From NCBI GenBank assembly GCA_914767715.1, contig OU612068.1:9488001-9552000 (forward strand): 64,000 nt of DNA, written 5' to 3'. Source of the stretch: Membranipora membranacea (lineage: Eukaryota > Bryozoa > Gymnolaemata > Cheilostomatida > Membraniporidae). The notes under the pieces are model-generated. The model was not told where the DNA came from and did not search any database. It saw nothing but the letters and a program-made list of their open reading frames with translations. Made by a program: the position numbers and the translations under genes. Below are positions 48,757-59,200 of this stretch, piece after piece (positions within the stretch are counted from its first letter, which is position 1; each line of letters opens with the position of its first letter).

Positions 48757-51700
48757 TTAAAAAACTTTAACCATTGCCATACATGATTTGTGTATTTTCC
48801 TCACTTGCACCGGCATTTTGTGATACAGCTTGAATTCTGATTTGTAATCACATTCAACAATCGATTTGAACCCTATTCCTCTCATCATCTGTTGGATGTA
48901 TTTGCTCTCACACATCCCTTTAGTAATCTTTATACCCATTCTCTTCCCGATATCTAAGCTGTATAGCATAACTCTCGATCCAACACTGTGCTCTGTATAT
49001 TCTGGGAGGACACTCATAGGTGAAGGATTCCAGCTCTCATCAACACTACAAAACGTTACAATGTTTTATTGTAACTGAGAACAGGATCATGATGGACGTC
49101 ATATTTTTGGTATTAAGTATCGCTAGCCAGTCTTTGACACCTGTGTCTAGGAAAATTTTGAGCTAGGCAAGTAAAAGAAAATGATTTTAAACTTTGGCGC
49201 GTCGATTTAGCAGAACAGATATTCTTTGTTTTTGTATCTGCCCAGCACATCTGTGGTCTGTTAGATAGTTTGATAAAAAACATGTTCAGCATAATATTGT
49301 CTTCTCTTTTGACTTTTCGTTATAAGTATATTCTATAAATTATGGAGTTTTCATATGTTTTACTATTTATAATAAGACATCCTGCAGAATGGCCCCATTT
49401 TAAACTAGCAACAAACATCAGACTATTTTAAAAGGAATAGAATTTTGTAATAATCTTTATAACCGTGATCTGTTCATTCCTACACATCAGCAGCAACATA
49501 CTCAAACAGGGCAGTCCCCCACAGCCAAGATCACAATACATCATGTGCCCATCTAGCACAGCATAAACCCATATTGATCACATACTCATATCTGTTGTAA
49601 AAGTCTAGCTTTCCAGCGAGATTGTGCTCATAAAAACGCTTCAGTAGTGTGAGATCCTCCTGCATCTCCTCAGGCCAAACATGGTTTTCATACTTAAATG
49701 TTCCTGGTTTCTCATGATAAGGAATATGTTGCTCATATCTTCTATCGATGTGATTTATACACATAGCTGCCACCTGCAACAAGTATTGAAAGTTATCCGT
49801 ATTTTTTGCTTAATTGCTATTGAAGTGAATTATTGTTGTCAATTCACCATAGCAGACCACAGTACACTACATCGCACAGTGACACACCACGGTACACTGC
49901 GCTACACCGCAGTACAACTAGGGGTGGAACGGATCAGGGTTAGGCAACCTCGGATCGGATATCGGATCGGTCCATAAATTCAACCTCGGATCGGATTTGG
50001 ATCCGGATTACGCGTAATTACGCTAAATTGACCAGTCACAGCAGTTTCCAAAATATACAATTAAGGTTATTGAATACATGGATGAGCACCGTCGACAGTC
50101 TATTCGCTCAACCTATACCTTAATTTAAATGTGGTGATATCTGCTTGGATATAATAATTGCAAGCATCACCTTATCACTCAAACACCTCAAAGATCACAT
50201 AAACAGAGTATTTGCGATGATCATTTGACTACAAGCATTATTGTGCGTAGTCACTTAATTTTCCAAGATCACTCATCCCCAGGTCATGTTACTAAACACT
50301 GAATTGGAACAAACTCCCTGCTCCTATGTCCCAAACATAGGCATCTGAAGTATTGTCGGATCGAGAAAGATCAGTTCATATGAGATTACTTTATAATACT
50401 GAATGCAGTTTTTTGGCAGTTTGATGATTTTATTACTGAACTACATTCTGGGGCAAATGCCCCAGGCAACTGATAAATTGCAACGCCAAGTTGTAACTGT
50501 CACACGTAACCCCGATCGTAATTCGCAATTGTAACTGATTCTTCAGAGCAAAAACCACTGTTCTTTATACTGACCTGTATAAATAGGTTATAAAAATAGA
50601 AACGGGTGGGATGATACGTCATTATTTTGATGGCCAACCTCCGCATTTAGATGGTAATTAAATGTGCAAAAAATGGAAGTAAATGTGGAAGAGTATAACA
50701 ATTAATCAGATTAGGACCATGGCAACCATGACAGTGCAATATACAATGCCTAACTTCATGTAGAGTCATACACCTAGGCGTGTCACATACAGTGTATGTG
50801 ACAGTATCAAGCATGATACATTGCCAATGTCCATGAACATGGACATTGGCAAAGTATACATGCTTGTAACCCCAGATGCCTATGGTCCCAAACTCTCAGC
50901 TGTTATTAGGATAGGAATTGTCCTCCTACTTTGAAAAAGCAGAAGAGGATAACTTTGTTGTTGATCAAATTAGACATTTTGTTACGAGGAACATCATTGG
51001 ACAAAATTATTCACAACAGAGTGTGTGAAGAAGTTTCTATCAATTTCAGCAGAAAAAAAACACATCCATCATTTTATTCTGCAACAATATAGATAGCTAT
51101 GAAAATGAGATAGGTATTGAATGCCTACTGACCACCACTGAGTGCTTTCAGCCAAACTCAATCATCTTATATGAACTCCAATTTAATGACTATGCATACT
51201 TCCTTCCTTGTCATTTTAAGTGAAATAAATGATGTAATGTACTGTAGTGTTGATTAAAAATGTAATAATCTGGATCATACATAAGAACTATCCAACCCGG
51301 TTTGGTTCAATGCGAGGCCAAATATCCAAAATTCAACTCCAACCTCAAGTGGTCGTTCCACCCCTAAGTACAACACAGTACACCACTGTACACACTAGCA
51401 CACCACAGTATACCATTGCACGCCAAATGAACACCACGGCGCACCATGGCACACCGTGGAAGCGAAAATGCATGCAAGCAAAGAGTCATGACTATTAAGA
51501 TCCAAGTGCTTGTTTGCGGATATTGTGGTTATAAGTGTGTGTTGTACGGGATATAAAGCTGCGCCAAAATGTGTCATGTTTCGGCTTCCGTTTACTACAT
51601 TCGATTTATCACTCAGTTGTAACATTGATGAACAACGACATTGATACAGAAGTTATTTAAGACTGACCTTATGTTTCTTTGTATCCCAGGCTATCACAAC

Positions 51701-52144
51701 AAGGCAATCTGCGCTTAGAACCATGTCACGTAGACATAACTCCAGAATTGCTCTTCCTTCAGGGGATCTGAATCCACTCACAGCAGCACAAGTTGGTGAA
51801 AATTCATGGAAATGGTACCATGCCTCCAACAGTAGGGGCCAGTTTCTCTCCTTGTTCTCAAGAGGCTTAATGCAAACAAATTGAAACATCATTAAAGAAC
51901 AAGTATTAGGCGAAAAATAACAGTAATATTTTGTCGACAATAGCAAATCATCAAAACCCTATATGAAAGATACTACCTTAAGCTCCAGAGAGTGATAACT
52001 AGTCTTCAGCAGTTCGACTTCGTGCTTAAGATTGCTGCTGATTCTTGGATCCAGACGACATCTTGACACTTTATTCCTGAATCCAGGTGAACTTTTGCTA
52101 ACTTTGTGTAAGGTAAAATTGATGGAGCGCAAAAGAGAATACAT
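48757..52144 (-). CDS. GNAT-superfamily N-acyltransferase-like protein, copy III (intact)
   Basis: Exons 52144-51977, 51865-51668, 49773-49586 and 49045-48757, in phase and GT-AG, encode 280 residues. It matches copy II through all four exons, with the same exon 1, 3 and 4 lengths (168, 188, 289); exon 2 lacks copy II's internal duplication. The GNAT-like core reads HSVGSRVMLYSLDIGKRMG then KITKGMCESKYIQQMMRG and FKSIVECDY. Intron 2 has been stretched by a hAT-like insertion (49919-51366) within CAC/CAGT-rich minisatellite remnants. Just upstream of exon 1 (about 52280) the 5' flank breaks and joins a truncated exon 3 of copy IV, so its promoter may be shortened compared with copy II. Confidence 0.6.
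49919..51366. mobile_element. Non-autonomous hAT-like transposon in GNAT copy III intron 2
   Basis: TIRs TAGGGGTGGAACG and CGTTCCACCCCTA are perfect; 8-bp target duplication AGTACAAC at 49911-49918 and 51367-51374. The homologous intron of copy IV is uninterrupted near 52525. The left end has repeated GGATCGGAT units. No transposase ORF in 1,448 bp. A 14-base-arm palindrome (TGCCAATGTCCATG and its complement, about 50821-50850) lies inside. Confidence 0.85.
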
Positions 52145-52287
52145 AGTTCTAGCAGTTTCTGCTATACCGGACGCTGAGGTCAATCTACAGCTTGAACGTC
52201 AATCAAATAGTTTATAACCAAAATATCGCATGTGAAATATTGAAAGTCATATTATCGTGATTAATGTTCTTCCTAATGGATATTTGG

Positions 52288-53568
52288 CATGGTTTTCGTA
52301 CTTAAATGTTCCCGGTTTCTCATGATAAGGAATATGTTGCTCATATCTTCTATCGATGTGATTTATACACATAGCTGCCACCTGCAACAAATATTGAAAG
52401 TTATCCGTATTTTTTGCTTAATATAATTGCTATTGAAGTAAATTATTGTTGTCAATTTATCATAGCAGACCACAGTACACTACATCACACAGTGACAAAC
52501 CACGGTACACTGTGCTACACCGCAGTACAACACAGTACAACACTGTACATAATGGTACACTGCGGTTCACCACAGTACAACACAGTACAACACTGTACAT
52601 AATGGTGCACTGCGGTTCACCGCAGTACACCGCAGTGCACCGCAGTGCACCGCAGTGCACCGCAGTGCACCGCAGTGCACCGCAGTGCACCGCAGTGCAC
52701 CGCAGTGCACCGCAGTGCACCGCAGTGCACCGCAGTGCACCGCAGTGCACCGCAGTGCACCGCAGTGCACCGCAGTGCACCGCAGTGCACCGCAGTGCAC
52801 CGCAGTGCACCACAGTACACCACTGCACGCCAAATGAACACCACGGCAAACCACGTCACACCATGGCACACCGTGGAAGCAAAAATGTATGCAAGCAAAG
52901 AGTCATGACAATTGAGATCCAAGTGCTTGTTTTCGGATATTGTGGTTATAAGTGTGTGTTGTTTAGCACTGGATATTATAAACTGCGCCAAAATGTGTCA
53001 TGTTTCGGCTTCCGTTTACATACTTACGATTTATCACTCAGTTGTAACATTGATGAACAACGACATTGATACAGAAGTTATTTAAGATTAACATTATGTT
53101 TCTTTGTATCCCAGGCTATCACAAAAGGGCAATCTGCGCTTAGAACCATGCCACATAGACATAACTCTAGAATTGCTCTTCCGTTAGGGGATCTAAATCC
53201 ACTCACAGCAGCACAAGTTGGTGAAATTTCATGGAAATGGTGCCATAAATCCAAGAGGAGAGGCCAGTTTTGTTCTCAAGAGGCTTAATGCAAACAAATT
53301 GAAACATCATTAAAGAACAAGTTTTAAAAGGCAAAAAAGAACAGTAATATTTTGTCGACAATATATCAAATTATCAAAACCCTATATGACAGATACTACC
53401 TTAAGCTCCAGAGAGTGATAATTAGTCTTCAGCAGTTCTACTTCGTGCTTAAGACTGCTGCTAGTTCTTGGATCCACACAATATCTTGACACTTTATTCC
53501 TGAATCAAGGTGTACTTTTGCTTACTTTGTGTAAGGTAAAATTGATGGAGCGCAAAAGAGAATACATA
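52288..53568 (-). pseudogene. GNAT-like gene copy IV (broken)
   Basis: Exon 1 (53568-53403) starts MYSLLRSINFTLHKVSKST and meets a stop at the next codon but one. Exon 2 (about 53289-53098) has a 7-base deletion where copies II and III encode KEKNW, shifting the frame. Exon 3 is cut off at 52288 and fused to the 5' flank of copy III. Exon 4 is absent. Intron 2 contains the expanded minisatellite. Confidence 0.7.
52621..52810. repeat. 10-bp minisatellite, 18 perfect CGCAGTGCAC units plus one variant
   Basis: Units at 52631-52810 are identical. Diverged CACNNNAGTA-type units extend to about 52460 and 52880. CACCGCAGTG is nearly its own reverse complement. As 10 is not a multiple of 3, all frames on both strands stay open, making spurious ORFs. 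Related, unexpanded units lie at 49858-49918 and 51367-51450. Confidence 0.95.
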
Positions 53569-53609
53569 GTTCTAGCAGTTTCTGCTATACCGAACGCTGA
53601 ACGCTTGAA

Positions 53610-55356
53610 AGTCATATTATCATTATTAATGTTTGCTATAATTGATATTTGGCTCCTTTTTTCTACCCCTATCCTCTTATGTCCTGTTAAGAGTACTGTA
53701 CATTTAGACTATAACGCAATTTGGCTCCTCACTCATAAACCCAGGTTACAGATATACCAGTTGATGTTTCATGTGACCCATCTTATTTGATAGATAGCAG
53801 AGAAGGTTTTGATATTCTATCCAATTTACATATCTTCTTTCACTATAATATTTTATTTATTTCATTTTTTGGCATTCAATGTAAATGTTATATAATTATA
53901 TCTTGTTCACATATCCTGTTTTACAATTGTGCTTCGATGTTTACCTTTTTTTTTACATTGAGAGGTTAAGCACCGGACAAATATTTATTTGATGATTCAT
54001 GGTCCATTTGAGGTTAAGAACTTCATCGGCATCAAACTCCTATTTTGTTCAAACCATCACCACTACTTATAATACAGAGGATCTAATTTTCTGGTGCGCA
54101 GATGGGTGCTGTAGGCTCTTCATCAATGAGGTCATAGACACAGAACTAAAATTACTTGGAAGCAAAGATACTCAGTACTCACTGCTTGAGGTAAAGTGCT
54201 GTGTCATCTATATCTTCAATTTCTATGAATAGAGCCTAAATCGAGCATCATCAAACTCAATGTCATTGTTTGACTGAGGAGGATTCTTTTATTTTCCATG
54301 GATAGTTGGGTTATTATTACCCGATCATAATCTTATCAATATTCTTAATATTTCTTTCATGATTTTTCATCCTGTTTTGCGTTGCTCTCAGTTGCTTTAT
54401 TTTCATATGTTAAATGTTGGGCGGAGGGCAAATAATTGTCCTGGTTTGGTAATCTCATGAACAGATCGGGTATTTTATTTGGTTATTCAACTTGGAAATT
54501 CACAATCACTAAGTGGAGCAATATTCAGATGACAGGGATCCAGATGGCGTAGCTGTAAATAAAATGTGGCAATAATCAATAATAAAATAACTCTTTTTTT
54601 CGTACTTATGATCCTTTAGAATGTGGGGAGAATATAATGGTGCCAATGCCATCACACATTTTCAACCAAGAGTGAAAAGAAACGCCATAGTAATAATGGT
54701 TATCCAGACAGGGTATTTGCCATGTATTAGATGCTGTTATGGTGCAGAATTGACCAACAAATGAACAAATCAACAAGAATTTGCTAGGATCTCAATAATG
54801 GACAGAGAAGTTAGTGAAAGGGAGAGATGAAAATTTTGCAGAATCTTTCCACTGCTGGTATGATGACTGCTTCATGTTTGGCAAGTGTATTATATACCCC
54901 TGAAAATGCTAAAACACCAAGTCAAGCCAAGCTTGAGCATAAAAGCTCAAGCCGAGCCGAGCTGAGTCAGGCCGGAGAGCGTAACACGGTTTCCCAGTAT
55001 TTTGAGGGTATATTTTGGCGCGTTGAGAAATAGTATGTCATGATGCAGCATTACTTGATCTTTGATCAATGTTAGTAAATAGTATAAGATGTGTTACCTT
55101 CTGACCCATATGACAAGTTTTTTGTAATTTTCAGGACACACCTGCATTATTAGTGGGCAATCAGACTCAAAACGCCTGGTTGAAATGTGGATGAACAGGA
55201 GGTGGAACAGCCACTGCCAGCCATGCATATACACAATATCAAACTGAAGTTGTCTTTACAGGGCCATAGCTTAGAAAAGATGGTAGGGGCAGCAAAAGTC
55301 CGAGGCGAGTCCAAAGCATAGCCAGGAGAGATGCTGTTATCTCCTCCCTAAGCAAT
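53610..55356. other. No firm gene; duplicated flank and unrecognised open frame
   Basis: 53610-53800 repeats the 5' flank of GNAT copy II. 53999-54232 (plus) is open, with CADGCCRLFINEVIDTELK and a GTAAAG donor-like site, but has no partner exon I can identify. 54250-54480 matches 34980-35170. 54920-54980 has repeated AGCTCAAGCCGAG units. Confidence 0.35.
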
Positions 55357-55360
55357 TTAA

Positions 55361-55925
55361 AGACTTTGTTTGAGGCTGCTCTTTTGTATCACATCTTATT
55401 CTCCATATTTTATTCTATCATCTGAGCGATTTTCAGCTTTATAATCCAAATATTGAGGAAGTTATGGCCTCTCAAACTTCCAAGGTGACCGCAATTTATC
55501 GGCAGTAAGAATCAGCCGGCAATCCCTAATATTGATGATCAAAATGTTCAAATCTGTAACGGTCTCGAACCCAGGTCCAACTGGCTTTGCAGGCGACGCC
55601 GCTAATACTGAGCTATACTGCCTGTAGGGATTGGGACCCGGGTTCGATTCCCACCCAGGTCTGAATTTTGATCATCATCTTATCTGTGTGATTATTAGTG
55701 TATTAGCTAATAACTCATAATGTCTATGCCACATGTCTATGGTTGTGACATACCCCGGGGGAAACATCCGCTTATTCCCAATGCCGATTGAAGGCAATCA
55801 CCCTGGAAGTTTGAGAGGCCATAACTTCCTCAATATTTGGATTCTAAAGCTGAAAATCGCTCACATGATAGAATTAAATATGGAGAATAAGATGTGATAC
55901 AAAAGAGCAGCCTCAAACAAAGTCT
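55361..55925. mobile_element. TTAA-flanked foldback MITE with opposed tRNA-like segments, copy 2
   Basis: TTAA at 55357-55360 and 55926-55929. Arms start AGACTTTGTTTGAGGCTGCT and match copy 1 (18249-18890). The loop has tRNA-like segments on both strands: minus with TATAGCTCAGTATTAGCGG and GGGTTCGAGACC, plus with GGGTTCGATTCCCACCC. Confidence 0.8.
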
Positions 55926-56257
55926 TTAACACCACCACATGCTGGATGTTTCATTTCTTCAGAGCTAAAGAGCATGCCTGTGAAGATATGGATGCATCAC
56001 AGTATAATTGTTTGAACCAGTATAAAACCATGCATATATTTTTGAGATTTTTATCCTCAGGTTATGGCTATATGTACAAGTACCATTTACATATTCTTCA
56101 AAAAAAAAGAGAGACAAGCTAGGTACAATAATACTGAAAGAGAAAGTAAGAAAACCTAGCTAAAACAGAGGATTGTCAATCTAATTAATCAATGTAATCT
56201 AATCAACCATATACAATAGCTCGTCTCCTCCTCTGAGACCGAGCACCTGGTTGTGGT

Positions 56258-59200
56258 TCAATGTTTAGGTACAGATTGGTCTTGCTCGCCAATGACCGAC
56301 TCCACAACTATCACGTCTTCATCACTTTTCTGAGCAGGTGGCTGATTAGCAGCTGAGACAACGGCAATGTCTGTGGCTACAGTAGTCTCCTGATAGTAAA
56401 AATGTGAAGTTTGAGTTTGAGATTACAGTCAGTCAGTGTTACGTAAAATATCACATTTGAGGCAATATAATATTAGCTTTCCCACCACCGATCGCGAAAC
56501 AGGTTTAAAGACTTGGTAAAGACAGAACTGTAAGCACAGAGTGGTATGTAACCGACCGTAAATAGACCAGATGCAACATGCATAAAAATGGTAGAAAATT
56601 AGACAGAGCATGCTAACCGCCTCCCCACTGACCTCCTATACTCCGCATGCTCTCACAGAACATTCCTGAAAGTGATGATCAATTTCCTTGTGATATTTGT
56701 CCACTCAAGAGCAATACAGAACACAGGAATACAGAACACAGACACAACTGTGTGCTTGAATCATGTTTCAGTGAGCACACATGGTTTGAACATCTACCTT
56801 CACTTCAGCCCGCAGATCTTTGAGTTTGGTTCTCATTAGAGCTCTAGCTCCTCTGACTCTTATCATGGCCAGTACCTCCTCAACCTCCATATCCGTCATC
56901 ATTTTCAACGACTGTGCTGTTATCATTTCATCTACAACAGAGGTTATTGATACATAGGCCTATAGAGTGAACAGAAATGCTACTGCCAGACTGACCGGTT
57001 GACTAAAATTACAACAGAAGGTTTCTTTATTACTTTTAACTTTACCACAGGGCACCACATGCACAACAGTGACAGCAGTATAAATCAAAAAAGGAAATAA
57101 ATGTGGTAGAAAACTACCCCTATGTAGGGTACTATGTGAGTAATGGTATTACCTTAGTAAGAGTAGGTAGGCTTGATCCTAGTTCAGCTGTACTTCTCAG
57201 GTAATCTCCAGTTACAAGTTGCACCTTCAGGCTCTGCACATAGACTGCCTTCCTTCCGTATTTGTCCTTCACCTTCCTATGATGACCCCATACACAATCA
57301 CGTGATGTTCTATCACTACATCTCCCCTTTAGTTTTCACCATATAGTAAATCCCCGACAGGTGCAACGGCACCATCAAACTGGAACGATCAATCTTCACA
57401 CCACGCATCAGTATCTTTGTATGTATATAAATGTCCATGCTAACAATGTATGTACAATAAGTATATGGGAAAACTAACAAAAATGAACAGAACAATATTT
57501 ACATTTGGACGAACAGTGGACGAACATTAATAAGAAATTGTCTTTTCTCTCTATTGTTACGTGGTGTATTTCAGGATAACTCGCTGAAATTCCACAGCCC
57601 ATTCGTCTAATATCTGCTGCGTAACATGTAGTCCGTCTCTTAGGTACCGGTCCCGGAATGCATAGTGCTGTTTCTTTCTATGGAAAATCCTATTATTAAG
57701 GCACGGTGCAAGCACATTGTACTTTGTATTGAATCTCATGATGTGGCGATTCTCTGTCGCAACGTGACCTCTAATCTTAGCATTCCAATCGTTATAAAAC
57801 GATGTCATTATTGGGCGTCGAGCTGTTAGTCCATTATACATCGTAAAGTTCATGGGGAATAGCGGACAGACAACTGGAGAAATGTGTAGAAATGACAGCT
57901 CGTTATAAAATGGTGCAAATAGTTGATGTACTGTGTGTAAGTTGTGACCACAAAAAGCAACTTCCCTTCTACTTCTATGGAGAGAGGTAAACCTCAATGG
58001 TCCAACTAGAACATACACGTGCTTATCAATGAACAAGCGTCTATTGTCAATCATGTACTTCCTGGCCCCCTCCCAATCGAGACCATTTATAGATATTACT
58101 TCAACATCTGGTATCGTGAGACGCCTCACTAGAGAGTTACCCAATACAATAAATGTCCTAGAGTTCATCTGTAAATATAAATGAATACGTGATTGATTGT
58201 GTGCACCGATAGAAAAAAGGAACAAAAAATTTGAACGTAAACAGGTAGACTTAGCTAGTATTCTTCATCATAGCGTTTGGGAGCTCTGATGGGTCTGTTA
58301 CTGCGACTACGTTTGATAGGTGCAATGGCACCTGCCTATTGGTTGGCAGCAAAAGCTACCATAGACTGTTTAGTGGCACTGGCCACTTTGGACTGGTTGG
58401 CGGCAATAGCTACCTTACATTTACGCCCTACTTCAGGTGCACTAGCACCCAACGAACTTGAGGCAACGGCCTCCGCAACTGGTGGCGAGGCAACAGCCCC
58501 GTAAACGTGTTGTAAAGGCGCAACAGCACCTTTTGACTGTAGAGGCGCAACGGCACCTGCGACTTGTTCCGGTGCAAGAGCACCAGTGACTGGTGTTGGT
58601 GCAACAGTACCAACCGGACTTTGATGCTCGCATCGTTCAGAGGCCACAGCCTCTGTGACTGGTGGGGAAGCATAAGCTCCCGCCAAATTATCGGACGCGA
58701 CTGCTACCTGTACTGCCGATGGTGGAGGTATGAGCTCTTGACCTTCTCTTCTGTTTTCGGATACTATAAGTGTTGTGGGATCAGGGACCTTGGTGATTTG
58801 TGCTCGATTTCTTCGTAGAATCGACCCATCTTTCTCTAATAACACTTCTCGTCCATTCGTTCCCACAACTATAGCTATCTGGGGTTTTCTCTTTGTACCG
58901 TCAACAACTCTGACTTGCTGCAACAATCTCAAAGGACTTCTTTCCCTCACAGCGAATCTTTTGTTGTAATTAGTTGCTAGACGTGACTTGATTGCAGTAT
59001 CTTTGGATTTGAATCGATTCACATCTACAGATCTGAAGTTGTTAATTCCCATAGAATTGAGTCCTCTTCCAAAGAGAAGCATTGCTAGTGAGTAACCATT
59101 TTCTAATGGTGTGTCGCGATAACTGCAGAGTGCTGCCTGTAAATTGATGTTTTTGTTCAAAAATCCTTTAACTGTTTGTACTGCTCGTTCAGCTTCGCCA

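Noticed and set aside
52621-52810. CRISPR-like array
   Set aside because: Units are contiguous with no spacers and the genome is eukaryotic.
52446-53069. Open frames on both strands encoding 10-residue repeats (TAVHRSAPQC and similar)
   Set aside because: They are by-products of a 10-bp minisatellite that lacks stops in every frame, inside an intron of a gene copy.
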